Position numbers and translations under genes: made by a program. The notes beneath the pieces were generated by a model that worked only from the letters and a program-made list of their open reading frames with translations, was not told where the DNA came from and did not search any database. A DNA stretch of 64,000 bases from Andreprevotia chitinilytica DSM 18519 (lineage in GTDB: Bacteria; Pseudomonadota; Gammaproteobacteria; Burkholderiales; Chitinibacteraceae): contig NZ_JONM01000002.1 of the NCBI RefSeq assembly GCF_000711875.1, positions 4,769-68,768 of the forward strand. Direction: 5' to 3'. Below, one piece after another: positions 56,053-64,000 of this stretch. Numbering within the stretch: the stretch's first letter is position 1; each line of letters starts with the position of its first letter.

Positions 56053-56825
56053 GCGACCAAGCGCAAAATTCAGACGGACAGGCACCATCGGCGAGTAGCC
56101 CGATTGTGGAGGGCGACGATATTGCCCAGTACCGGCTGACCAACCCGCTGGAGATCGGTGCCGTGTTGCGCCAGCTCGCCAACCGCGGCGATTTCGTGAC
56201 CGTCTATTTCAACGAAGGCCGCCAGTTCCTGCTCACGCGAATCCTTGAAGTCGATATCCGCGAGCGGACATTCAGCTTCGATTGGGGTGGCAGCGAACAC
56301 ACCAACAAAGCGCTACTGTTGGCAGACCGTAAATTGTTTGTCGCATCCCCGGACGGGGTGAAGGTGCAGTTTGCCTTGCATGACGTGTCGCAAGCGCAAT
56401 TCGAGGGCAAGCCGGCGTTCTATGCCGACTTTCCGGATGACCTGATCAAACTGCAGCGGCGCGAATTCTTCCGGCTGGAAACCCCATTCGGGCGACCCTA
56501 CAAAGCGGCGTTTTCGCTGGAAGGCAGCAAGTTCGAAATCAATCTGCATGATCTCTCGCTCGGCGGCGTTGGCTTGCGTGCCACGCAACAGGATGCAGCC
56601 AAGCTCGAAATCGGCATGGTGCTGCTACAAGTTCATCTCGATCTCGGTGCTGGCGGTGTGCTGGCGGCTGATTTGCAAATCCGCTCCAAGCGAGCAATCG
56701 CCACGCATATGGGGCTGCAGTTCCAGGTGGGCTGCCAGTTCGTCAATCTGTCGCGTAGTGCCGAGGCCAATCTACAGCGGCTGATGGCGCAGCTGGAGCG
56801 GGAACGCAAGGCGCTGACCGGCTGA
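56049..56825 (+). CDS. YcgR-type PilZ flagellar brake protein
   Basis: A 258-residue two-domain protein: YcgR_2/PilZN domain (1-125), then a PilZ domain with c-di-GMP motifs RREFFR and DLSLGGVG. On binding c-di-GMP such proteins slow the flagellar motor. Confidence 0.9.
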   Translation: MSDQAQNSDGQAPSASSPIVEGDDIAQYRLTNPLEIGAVLRQLANRGDFVTVYFNEGRQFLLTRILEVDIRERTFSFDWGGSEHTNKALLLADRKLFVASPDGVKVQFALHDVSQAQFEGKPAFYADFPDDLIKLQRREFFRLETPFGRPYKAAFSLEGSKFEINLHDLSLGGVGLRATQQDAAKLEIGMVLLQVHLDLGAGGVLAADLQIRSKRAIATHMGLQFQVGCQFVNLSRSAEANLQRLMAQLERERKALTG

Positions 56826-56968
56826 GGTCTATCCCATTCGGCGGCTGCGCCTGTGCAGGTTGGCACCGTCCTGTGCTCGAAATCCTCATGTACATGTAAG
56901 TACATTCCGGTTCCTGCGCCCCGGACGGCATCAACCTGCTTTGGCTCGCTCGCCGACTGGAATAGACC
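56826..56968. repeat. 143-bp inverted-repeat element
   Basis: GGTCTATCCCATTCGGCG and CGCCGACTGGAATAGACC match at 16 of 18 positions; inner GCAGGTTG/CAACCTG arms and a TACATGTAAGTACA core. An interspersed palindromic element that runs up to the stop of the next (minus-strand) gene. Confidence 0.8.
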
Positions 56969-57900
56969 TAGTTAAGTTTTGCGGTCGGGTGCTGCAAACG
57001 TACCCGCAGTTCTTCCTTCAAACGCCGGTTTTTCAGCCGGCGTGATTCATTCAGATAACTCAACATGGCGGGCGACAACACGCGTTGCGCTTCGGCGCGG
57101 CTCACGCGTGGCGGGGGCGGCAAGCCGAGATGGTCGGCGACGGTATCAAACCAGTCACCCATCTTGTGCGGTGCATCGTCGCAAGCGTTGTAGACCCGCA
57201 GCGGCTTGCCACGAAACAAGGCAAGACAGATCGCATGGGCCAGATCGTCGGCATGGATGTGATTGGTGAAGCTATCTTCTGTTGACTGGATGGCCGGCTC
57301 GCCGCGCTCGATCCGCGTGCGTGGCAAGCGGTCGGCGGCGTAGATGCCCGGTGCGCGTAGCAAGGCCAGTTGCACGTTTTGATGGCGTGCCCAGCCACGC
57401 AAAGTGTGTTCTGCCGAGGCGCGGCGCTGGGCGCGGTCGGTGTCGGGTGCAATCGGGTGGGTTTCATCCAGCCATGCGCCGTCGCCATTGCCGTAAACCC
57501 CGCTCGTGCTGATGTAAACGGCACGCCGCCGGGTCGGGGCGGAGGGGTGTGATAAAATCTCGTTTTTCCGCTGGCGATTTGCATGCAGGCCAGCGACCAG
57601 CCGCCGGGTACGTTGGTCAGTCTTGCCCGCGTTAGCCGGGGGGGCACTGTGAATCAGCCAGTCCGCCAAACAGGCGAGTCGTTTCAGGCTGATACGTTGA
57701 TCCAGATCGACCGCAACCGGCACCACGCCCAAGCTGCGTAACCGGGCAGCGGCTTCGGTGCTGCGGGCAGTGGCATAGATGCGAAAGCGTTGCGATAGCC
57801 ACGGCAAGGCGCGGGCCAGTACATCGCCGCAGCCAACGATCAAGAGACGTGGTTTGCGTCGTAGAGCAGGTTTTGGCAGTAAATGTGTGTTGTGTTGCAA
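56968..57900 (-). CDS. epimerase-like SDR protein
   Basis: A 310-residue extended SDR: Rossmann start LLIVGCGDVLARAL, YISTSGVYG with the catalytic Tyr, NHIHADDLAHA. It lacks the usual YxxxK Lys spacing, and the coenzyme loop GCGDVL departs from GxxGxxG, so function is open. A TTG at 57900 is the only usable start. Convergent with the YcgR gene. Confidence 0.75.
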   Translation of the reverse strand: MQHNTHLLPKPALRRKPRLLIVGCGDVLARALPWLSQRFRIYATARSTEAAARLRSLGVVPVAVDLDQRISLKRLACLADWLIHSAPPANAGKTDQRTRRLVAGLHANRQRKNEILSHPSAPTRRRAVYISTSGVYGNGDGAWLDETHPIAPDTDRAQRRASAEHTLRGWARHQNVQLALLRAPGIYAADRLPRTRIERGEPAIQSTEDSFTNHIHADDLAHAICLALFRGKPLRVYNACDDAPHKMGDWFDTVADHLGLPPPPRVSRAEAQRVLSPAMLSYLNESRRLKNRRLKEELRVRLQHPTAKLN

Positions 57901-57953
57901 TTGATCTGAACTTGATTTGAATCTGATTTGAATAGCGAACGAACAGTAAAACG

Positions 57954-58979
57954 ATGTCCAAACAACTTACCATCCAGCCTTCCGGTCAGCAAATCGTCAT
58001 GGATGAACAGGAATTCATCCTCGATGCCGCCATTCGCAGTGGCTTCAGTATGCCGTATGGCTGCAAGAACGGTGCCTGCGGTGCCTGCAAGGGGCGGGTG
58101 ATTTCCGGCGAAATCGAACACGGCTCGCATGCCGATTCGGCGCTGTCCAAAACCGAAATGGAACGCGGCATGGCCTTGTTCTGCTGCGCCAAACCGCTCA
58201 GCGACATCGTGATCGAATGCCGCGAAGTGGCAGCCACCAAGGACATCCAGATCAAGACGCTGCCGTGCCGGGTCGAGAAAATCGACAAGGTCTCGCATGA
58301 CGTCGCGGTGCTCTCGCTCAAGCTGCCCGCCACCGAGCGGCTGCAATTCCTCGCCGGCCAGTACATCGATATCCACACCAAGGATGGCAAGAAGCGCAGC
58401 TTCTCCATCGCCAACGCCCCGCACGATAGCGAGCATATCCAGCTGCACATCCGTCACGTGCCGGGCGGTGCGTTCTCCGAATACATCTGGAGCCAGATGA
58501 AGGAACGGGAAATCTTCCGCTTCACCGGCCCGCTTGGTTCCTTCTTCCTGCGTGAAGACAGCGACAAGCCGATCATCTTCATCGCCACCGGCACCGGCTT
58601 CGCGCCGATCAAGGGCATCATCGAGCACGCCATCAACAAGGGTATCCAGCGCGAAATGATCCTGTACTGGGGCGCGCGTACCTTGTCCGAACTGTATATG
58701 CCGCAGCTCGCTGGCCAGTGGCAGCAGGACATGCCCAACTTCACCTTCATCCCCGTGCTTTCCGAACCGTTGGCGGAAGACAACTGGCAAGGTCGCACCG
58801 GCTTCGTGCACGAAGCGGTACTCGACGATTTTGCCAATATGTCCGGCTGGCAGGTCTACGCTTGCGGCGCGCCGGTGATGGTCGAAGCAGCCTATAAGCA
58901 CTTTGTCTCCCGCAACCTGCCGGAAGACGAGTTCTTCTCGGATGCCTTCTTTACCGCCAAGGATCTGGGCAAGGTTTAG
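57954..58979 (+). CDS. 2Fe-2S NAD(P)H-flavin reductase (CDP-6-deoxy-glucoseen reductase-like)
   Basis: A 341-residue electron-transfer protein: plant-type ferredoxin domain with Cys 37, 42, 45 and 77 (YGCKNGACGACKG), then an FNR-type domain with KKRSFSIANAP for FAD and FIATGTGFAPIKGI for NAD(P)H. Often annotated as AscD-like; the physiological partner is unknown, ubiquinone-pathway or oxygenase electron supply being options. Confidence 0.88.
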   Translation: MSKQLTIQPSGQQIVMDEQEFILDAAIRSGFSMPYGCKNGACGACKGRVISGEIEHGSHADSALSKTEMERGMALFCCAKPLSDIVIECREVAATKDIQIKTLPCRVEKIDKVSHDVAVLSLKLPATERLQFLAGQYIDIHTKDGKKRSFSIANAPHDSEHIQLHIRHVPGGAFSEYIWSQMKEREIFRFTGPLGSFFLREDSDKPIIFIATGTGFAPIKGIIEHAINKGIQREMILYWGARTLSELYMPQLAGQWQQDMPNFTFIPVLSEPLAEDNWQGRTGFVHEAVLDDFANMSGWQVYACGAPVMVEAAYKHFVSRNLPEDEFFSDAFFTAKDLGKV

Positions 58980-59012
58980 GCTGGCATCGCCAGCGGCGGC
59001 GTATCCCATTTC

Positions 59013-59050
59013 AAAAGCCCGAGCAAGACAGCTCGGGCTTTTTGATTTTT
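59013..59050 (+). terminator. terminator of the flavoreductase gene
   Basis: AAAAGCCCGAGC-AAGACA-GCTCGGGCTTTTTG, followed by a further T-run. Confidence 0.85.
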
Positions 59051-59133
59051 TGGCGGCCTCCATCCGCGTGTAGATCGCGCCGTGCTCCACCAACCGGCCT
59101 AGTTCCTTTGCAGCTGCCGACCCCCTTCTCCCG

Positions 59134-59748
59134 ATGAATGGGCGCGTGCATTCGTGCGCCTTATCCCCCGTGTACAAGATGGCCTGTGAATGGAAGGTGG
59201 CCTTTCCGCTGCACCCGGAGTACCGCACCTTGCCGATGGTCTGGTATGTGCTGCCGCTATCGCCGATCCAGGGCGCGGCCGAGTCCGGCCAGATGCCGCA
59301 TCAGACTGTCGGCAATACCATCATTCCGGACGTGAAGAGCCTGCGGATTCCGGTGCGTTATCTGGCCAACCTGCTCACCGCCGGCAAGGAAAAACCGGTC
59401 GTCACGGCGCTGGAGCGCCTGCTTGCGATGCGTGCATTCAAGCGCGGCGAAGTGGTGCATGGCCAAGGTGATACCGAGCTGCTCCGGCAAGTCGGCCTCA
59501 CCGCCGAAACGGTCGAGGACATGTACCAGACCATGGCCATCGCCAACTACGAAGACCGCTTCGTGATCCCGTCCAGCCACAAGGAAATGGCGGAAGACAG
59601 CTTCAACGAGAAAGGCGCGTGCGGCTTCAGTTTCGGCAATGGCTGCTCGGGCGGTCACTCGGAAGGCTCGCTGTTCGGCAAGAAGAAAGCAGGCAGCGTG
59701 ATCTACGTGAACATGCCCAAATCGCGCAAGCACAAGGAGGGCGTATGA
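59134..59748 (+). pseudogene. narH: nitrate reductase beta subunit, C-terminal fragment
   Basis: From base 59164 (SPVYKM then FPLHPEYRTLPMVWYV) to the stop the sequence is the last ~195 of about 510 residues of NarH, including RIPVRYLANLLTAGKEKPV and FGNGCSGG. The N-terminal part with its four Cys clusters and narG are absent; the ten codons before 59164 are unrelated. The nar operon is thus broken at its head. narJ overlaps by four bases, as in the intact operon. Confidence 0.9.
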
Positions 59749-60401
59749 ACCGGCTCTATCGCGTGACCAGTGCGCTGCTGAGTTATCCCGAACAGCCGCT
59801 GCTGGATGCCTTGGGCGAGATCGACCCGCTATTGCTTGAGTCGCCAGCCACCCGGTCGGCGTCGCTGCAACTGGCGCCGCTGACCACCTGGCTGGCGCAG
59901 CACGACCTGATCGCGCTGCAGGAAAACTACGTCGCCACCTTTGATCGCTCGCCGGGGCATGCGCTGCACTTGTTCGAGCACATCCACGGCGAAGGCCGTG
60001 ATCGGGGTTCGGCCATGGTCGATCTGCTGCGCGAATATCAGCAGCGCGGTTTCGAGCCTTGCGGGGGCGAATTGCCGGACTACTTGCCGCTGTTCCTTGA
60101 GTTTCTCGGCCAGTTGCCGGATGACGAAGCCCAGCCGTTTCTCGACGATGCCATCCATGTGATCGCGGCCATCGGCGAGCGGCTGGCGCGCAATGGCAGC
60201 CCTTATGCGGCGATCTTCGACGTGCTGCGCGGCCTGACCGATGTTGCGCCATTGCCGCTGGTCGAACCGCCGGTGCGGGACATGGACGAGCTGCTGGAAA
60301 CCTTCGGCCCCAGCCCGGATGGCACCGAGCCGCTGCTCAAGCCCGCCCTTCATGCCAAGCCGGTGCAGACCGTGCAGTTTTATCCACGGGTGCCGGCGTA
60401 G
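59745..60401 (+). CDS. narJ: nitrate reductase molybdenum cofactor assembly chaperone
   Basis: A 218-residue NarJ: RVTSALLSYPEQPLLDAL start, FDRSPGHALHLFEHIHGEGR, LPDYLPLFLEFL. It is the NarG-specific chaperone. ATG overlaps the narH stop. Confidence 0.94.
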   Translation: MNRLYRVTSALLSYPEQPLLDALGEIDPLLLESPATRSASLQLAPLTTWLAQHDLIALQENYVATFDRSPGHALHLFEHIHGEGRDRGSAMVDLLREYQQRGFEPCGGELPDYLPLFLEFLGQLPDDEAQPFLDDAIHVIAAIGERLARNGSPYAAIFDVLRGLTDVAPLPLVEPPVRDMDELLETFGPSPDGTEPLLKPALHAKPVQTVQFYPRVPA

Positions 60402-60423
60402 TGCCGACGTTGAGGAGATCGTC

Positions 60424-61116
60424 ATGTTTTACCTGAATTACCTGAATCAATTTCTGTTCGGCATCTACCCCTATATCGCCCTCGCGATCTTCCTGCTGGG
60501 GAGTCTGGTGCGCTTCGAGCGCGAGCAATACACCTGGAAAACCGATAGCTCTCAGGTGCTGCATCGCGGCCAGCTGCCGTTGGGCAACATCCTGTTCCAC
60601 GTCGGCATTCTCGGCCTGTTCTTTGGTCATGCCGTGGGCCTGCTGACCCCGTTCGCGGTGTGGCAAGCGCTGGGCGTAACCCATGAACTCAAGCAGATGG
60701 TGGCGATGGTTGCCGGGGGCGCGTTCGGGTTGATGTGCCTCGCTGGTCTCCTGATCCTGCTGCATCGCCGCCTGACCGACCCGCGCATTCGCGCCGTGAC
60801 TCGTCCGGGTGACAAGTTGTTGCTGGTGTGGATTCTGGTCACGCTGGGCCTCGGGCTCGCCTCCATCGTCGTCTCGACCGATCACATGGATGGGCACGTC
60901 ATGGGGCTGCTGATGAGCTGGGCACAGCACATCGTGACTTTCCGGGGCGGAGCGGCTGGACTGATCGCTGAAGTGCCCTGGATCTACAAGGCGCACCTGT
61001 TCATGGGCATCACGCTGTTCGTCATTTTCCCGTTCACGCGGATGGTGCATGCATGGAGCGGCTTTGCCTCCGTCACCTATCTGGGCCGGGCATGGCAACT
61101 GGTGCGTCCCCGCTGA
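60424..61116 (+). CDS. narI: respiratory nitrate reductase gamma subunit
   Basis: A 230-residue NarI with five hydrophobic helices and the two heme-b His pairs in HVGILGLFFGH and HLFMGITLFVIFPFTRMVH. Membrane quinol oxidase of NarGHI. Without NarG and complete NarH here, its role depends on copies elsewhere. Confidence 0.95.
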   Translation: MFYLNYLNQFLFGIYPYIALAIFLLGSLVRFEREQYTWKTDSSQVLHRGQLPLGNILFHVGILGLFFGHAVGLLTPFAVWQALGVTHELKQMVAMVAGGAFGLMCLAGLLILLHRRLTDPRIRAVTRPGDKLLLVWILVTLGLGLASIVVSTDHMDGHVMGLLMSWAQHIVTFRGGAAGLIAEVPWIYKAHLFMGITLFVIFPFTRMVHAWSGFASVTYLGRAWQLVRPR

Positions 61117-61246
61117 GCTGGTCGCACGTCCCCCTTCTGCGGAAGGGGGCGGCGAAGGGCTAGCCAAAAGGACTAGTTCACCCTGCGAATGGTCGCCGTG
61201 GCTCATCTTGAACACAATGGGGGCAAGACTTCCCCCGGCTGCCACC

Positions 61247-62257
61247 ATGTCGTGTTCTGCGGTTTCCCACCCCCCAAGCCCCTCGCTCATCGACCGCTTC
61301 GGTCGCCGCATCGACTACCTGCGCGTTTCGGTCACCGATCGTTGCGATCTGCGCTGCAGCTATTGTCTGCCCAAGGGATTCAAGGATTTTGCCGAGCCAG
61401 CCCATTGGCTCACGCATGCCGAGATGCTGCGGCTGGTGGGGCTGTTTACCGGGCTCGGGGTGAGCAAGGTCCGGTTGACAGGTGGTGAACCGCTGTTGCG
61501 GCGCGGCGTGGTCGATCTGGCTCGTGGCATCGCGGCGCTGGATGGCCTGACCGATCTTTCCCTCTCGACCAATGCCACCCAACTTGCCCGCCACGCGGCA
61601 GCGCTCAAAGCCGTCGGCGTATCCCGATTGAATGTCAGCCTCGATACGCTGGATGCGCGCTGTTACGCCAGCATCGCCGGCAGCGATCGGCTTGCGGCAG
61701 TACTGGCAGGGCTGGGCGTTGCCAAGCAGGTCGGCTTCGCGCCGATCAAGCTCAATATGGTGGTACAAGCCGGCGTCAACGAGGCGGACGTAGACGAGAT
61801 GGTCGCTTTCGCGCTCGCGCAGGGTTTTGTGCTGCGGCTGATCGAAATCATGCCCATGGGTGATGCCGGGCGTGGCAGCCGCTTTGTGGACGTAACCACG
61901 CTGGGCCAGTCGCTGGCGCAACGCTACAACTTGCTGCCGGCAATCAAAGGCCGCGATGCCGGCCCGGCCCGGTATTGGATCAGCCGCGATGGCAGCATGA
62001 GTCTGGGCGTGATCACGCCGCTGTCGCAACATTTCTGCGCCGCGTGCAACCGGGTACGGCTGACGGTGGATGGCACGCTGCATCTTTGCCTCGGTCAGGA
62101 TGATCAGGTGCCGCTCGGCACCCTGCTGCGCGCCGGCGCGAGCGATGCCGAACTGATCGCCGCGATCCGGCGCGGCATTGCCGCCAAGCCGGAACGGCAC
62201 GAGTTCAATACTCGCCCCGATAAAATCATTCGTTTCATGGCGCAGACCGGTGGGTGA
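61247..62257 (+). CDS. moaA: GTP 3',8-cyclase, molybdopterin synthesis
   Basis: A 336-residue radical SAM MoaA: CDLRCSYC at the N-terminus, TGGEPLLRRGV, C-terminal cluster CAACNRVRLTVDGTLHLC. First step of molybdopterin formation. ATG 61247 chosen for the expected MoaA length. Confidence 0.94.
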   Translation: MSCSAVSHPPSPSLIDRFGRRIDYLRVSVTDRCDLRCSYCLPKGFKDFAEPAHWLTHAEMLRLVGLFTGLGVSKVRLTGGEPLLRRGVVDLARGIAALDGLTDLSLSTNATQLARHAAALKAVGVSRLNVSLDTLDARCYASIAGSDRLAAVLAGLGVAKQVGFAPIKLNMVVQAGVNEADVDEMVAFALAQGFVLRLIEIMPMGDAGRGSRFVDVTTLGQSLAQRYNLLPAIKGRDAGPARYWISRDGSMSLGVITPLSQHFCAACNRVRLTVDGTLHLCLGQDDQVPLGTLLRAGASDAELIAAIRRGIAAKPERHEFNTRPDKIIRFMAQTGG

Positions 62258-62301
62258 CGTGACGCCAGCCCCCAGTGCAAGTGACCATCGAGGAACACAC
62301 C

Positions 62302-62559
62302 ATGACTATTCAGCTGCTTTTCTTTGCACGCCTGCGCGAGACCTTCGGCCGCACTGCGGAAGAACTCCCGTTGCCAGACGGCTGCGTTACCGTGGCTGAT
62401 CTGCTTGAAGTACTCCGCGCTCGCGGTGGCGACTGGGCGGCTGAACTCGCCGTGGGCAAATCCTTCCGTATCGCGGTGGATCAGATGCTTGCCGACGCGG
62501 ATGCCAGACTGGCCGAAGGGAGCGAGGTGGCGATCTTCCCGCCCGTTACCGGGGGCTGA
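62302..62559 (+). CDS. moaD: molybdopterin synthase sulfur carrier subunit
   Basis: An 85-residue ubiquitin-like protein that ends in FPPVTGG, the Gly-Gly thiocarboxylate tail. Pairs with MoaE, two bases downstream of its stop. Confidence 0.94.
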   Translation: MTIQLLFFARLRETFGRTAEELPLPDGCVTVADLLEVLRARGGDWAAELAVGKSFRIAVDQMLADADARLAEGSEVAIFPPVTGG

Positions 62560-62561
62560 GC

Positions 62562-63026
62562 ATGGCCTTTATCCATATCGCCGTACAGCAAGGCGATTTC
62601 GATCTGACCACCGAACTTGCCCGGCAGCCCGATGCGGTTCACGCCTGCGGCGCGCAAGCCAGTTTCATCGGCCGCGTGCGCAATGATCCAGCCGCCGCCA
62701 TGCCACTCAGCGCCATGACATTGGAGCATTACCCTGGCATGACCGAGCGAGTGCTAGCAGAATTGGCGGAGCGTGCCGTCGCCCGTTTTGGCTTGCTGGC
62801 GGTGAGCGTGGTGCATCGGGTAGGCCGGCTTGTTCCCGGCGAGCAGATTGTCCTCGTCCTGACCGCTGCGCCCCATCGGCAGGCCGCGCTGCAGGCCGTC
62901 GAATTTCTGATGGATTACCTCAAGTCGGTCGCCCCGTTCTGGAAGTGCGAAGAACACGCTGCAGCCCGTTGCTGGGTACAGGCCAAGGCGACTGACGAAG
63001 CCGCACTGGCGCGCTGGCAAGCTTAA
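62562..63026 (+). CDS. moaE: molybdopterin synthase catalytic subunit
   Basis: A 154-residue MoaE: FIGRVRNDPAAAMPLSAMTLEHYPGM, HRVGRLVPGEQIV and FWKCEEHA (catalytic Lys). Transfers sulfur from MoaD to precursor Z. moaC is not in the window. Confidence 0.94.
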   Translation: MAFIHIAVQQGDFDLTTELARQPDAVHACGAQASFIGRVRNDPAAAMPLSAMTLEHYPGMTERVLAELAERAVARFGLLAVSVVHRVGRLVPGEQIVLVLTAAPHRQAALQAVEFLMDYLKSVAPFWKCEEHAAARCWVQAKATDEAALARWQA

Positions 63027-63085
63027 GTACGCCGTGGGTAGCGCTGCGGTTGCAGCACTGCCCAAGTACTCGACAAGGTTGAATC

Positions 63086-64000
63086 ATGAGCGCCATCCCT
63101 CCGGCCACCGAGCCGGCTCCGCGTCACCGGCTTTCCACCCGCATCGTCGCGATCAGCGTCGCTGCGCTGCTGGTCGTCCTGACCATGATCGGCTGGACGC
63201 TGTGGCTGTCCTGGAAGCTGGAAGGCGCGGCGGCGGCCATCAACGACACCGGCAGCCTGCGCATGCGGGCCAACCTGCTGGGGATCGAGTTGCTCAAAAC
63301 CGATGGCGCGGCCGGGCCGCAAGCAGTAATCACGCTGAAAGAGCAACAGGCCACGCTCACTCGTCTGGATCAAGGCGTGCCGGCTCGCCCGTTGCTACTG
63401 CCGGAAGACCCGGCTATCCGCGCTCAATTTGCCCGCGTCACACTCCTGTGGCGCCAACACCTGCAACCGATGGCCGAAGCAGCGCTCGCTGGCCAATCCA
63501 GCCATGCCTACCTCGCGGCGCTACCAGATTTCGTGCAGGAAGCCGACCACTTGGTGCGCATGATCGAGGCCGACAATACCGGCAAGACGACACTGCTGCG
63601 TCTGTCACAAGGGATACTCATCGTCATTGCCTGTGTTGGCACGCTGACCATGATCTATCTGCTGTACCTGTGGATCATCGTGCCGGTGCAGCGCCTGCAG
63701 GATGGTCTGGCACGCATGGCTGCGCACGAGTTTGGTGTACGCCTGCCGGTGGAAACGCGGGACGAATTCGGCGTGCTCGCAGTCGGGTTCAACCGCATGG
63801 CCGAAGAGCTGGCCGGCCTTTATCACGATCTGGAAGAGCGGGTTGCCGCGAAGACCGCGAGATTGGCTGCACAAAATCGCGAGCTGGAAACGCTCTGCGA
63901 CATGGCGGCCTTTCTCAACCAGCCCATCGAGATTGATGCCATGTGTCGCGGCTTTCTGCAGCGGGTTCGCGCGCAGTTCGGTGCGGATGGTGGCAGCATC
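63086..64000 (+). CDS. narX: nitrate/nitrite sensor histidine kinase NarX (3' end outside window)
   Basis: The frame is open from ATG 63086 to the window end (305 residues). TM1 at about 19-42, then the P-box INDTGSLRMRANLLGIELLK that senses nitrate in NarX/NarQ, TM2 at about 175-198, HAMP (IIVPVQRLQDGLARMAAH) and the start of a coiled-coil/GAF region. It should regulate the nar and moa genes with a NarL partner beyond the window. Confidence 0.92.
   Translation, partial: MSAIPPATEPAPRHRLSTRIVAISVAALLVVLTMIGWTLWLSWKLEGAAAAINDTGSLRMRANLLGIELLKTDGAAGPQAVITLKEQQATLTRLDQGVPARPLLLPEDPAIRAQFARVTLLWRQHLQPMAEAALAGQSSHAYLAALPDFVQEADHLVRMIEADNTGKTTLLRLSQGILIVIACVGTLTMIYLLYLWIIVPVQRLQDGLARMAAHEFGVRLPVETRDEFGVLAVGFNRMAEELAGLYHDLEERVAAKTARLAAQNRELETLCDMAAFLNQPIEIDAMCRGFLQRVRAQFGADGGSI

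Noticed and set aside
57840-59228. 462-codon minus-strand frame across the flavoreductase and the narH break
   Set aside because: Mostly a shadow of the flavoreductase. The 59050-59125 part (KELGRLVEHGAIYTRMEAA) could be a relic of another gene but I could not assign it.

Overview
The window looks like a stretch of chromosome from a GC-rich betaproteobacterium. The core gene orders (aroQ-accB-accC-prmA-zinc-ribbon DUF3426 followed by tpx; tgt, yajC-secD-secF; narHJI with moaADE and narX) suggest Neisseriales, perhaps a Chitinibacteraceae-type organism. The lineage is an inference from gene order and composition only. Conserved housekeeping blocks alternate with accessory DNA of lower GC.

Layout. 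1-6400 is a polymorphic-toxin locus: the 3' part of a giant RHS gene whose variable tip resembles the Tse2 ADP-ribosyltransferase toxin, followed by a Tsi2-like small immunity gene and further small orphan genes, ending at a 3' fragment of a tRNA-Asn gene (a probable att scar). 6573-9956 is a large hybrid histidine kinase. 10434-11231 is a parDE toxin-antitoxin operon in which a perfect 182-bp tandem duplication has created an additional truncated parD. 11271-15486 holds rsmJ-mtfA, a glycosyltransferase/LpxH-like phosphoesterase pair and a DUF1289 gene.

15587-26951 is an integrative element in tRNA-Leu(UAA), bounded by ~95-bp direct repeats. Its integrase is reduced to about 32 codons, joined to a 5'-truncated (orphan) RHS tip with a toxin-8-like nuclease end. 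Then come a stack of probable immunity genes (DUF2750, SUKH/SMI1-KNR4, Imm26-like and unknowns) separated by structured repeats, two AlpA-like regulators, a zinc-ribbon/Toprim primase, a DUF927 ATPase, and a small gene carrying GTGACAC iteron-like repeats.

27180-38083 contains a secreted protein, a decayed type IV pilin gene, an ECF sigma/anti-sigma pair divergent from a Tat phosphoesterase plus CuA-like cupredoxin pair, an S24 repressor, a PepSY membrane protein, DUF3025 and PEBP-like genes, and two tandem tpx genes, of which the second has lost every catalytic residue. 38084-42825 is the accBC/aroQ/prmA operon. 43071-58979 carries queA, LysR/alcohol dehydrogenase, tgt, a lipoprotein phosphodiesterase, yajC-secDF, dedA, bioC-bioD, a SCO protein, a PilZ/YcgR protein, an epimerase-like SDR and a 2Fe-2S flavoreductase. 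59134-64000 is a nitrate-respiration cluster that has lost narG and most of narH but keeps narJ, narI, moaA, moaD, moaE and the start of narX.

The most interesting observations are the tandem dead peroxiredoxin, the RHS-Tse2/Tsi2-like module with crystallin-like repeats, the decapitated integrase fused to an orphan rhs tip with a repeat-punctuated immunity array, the duplicated parD N-terminus, the CuA-like protein with Met in place of a His ligand, and the truncated nar operon.
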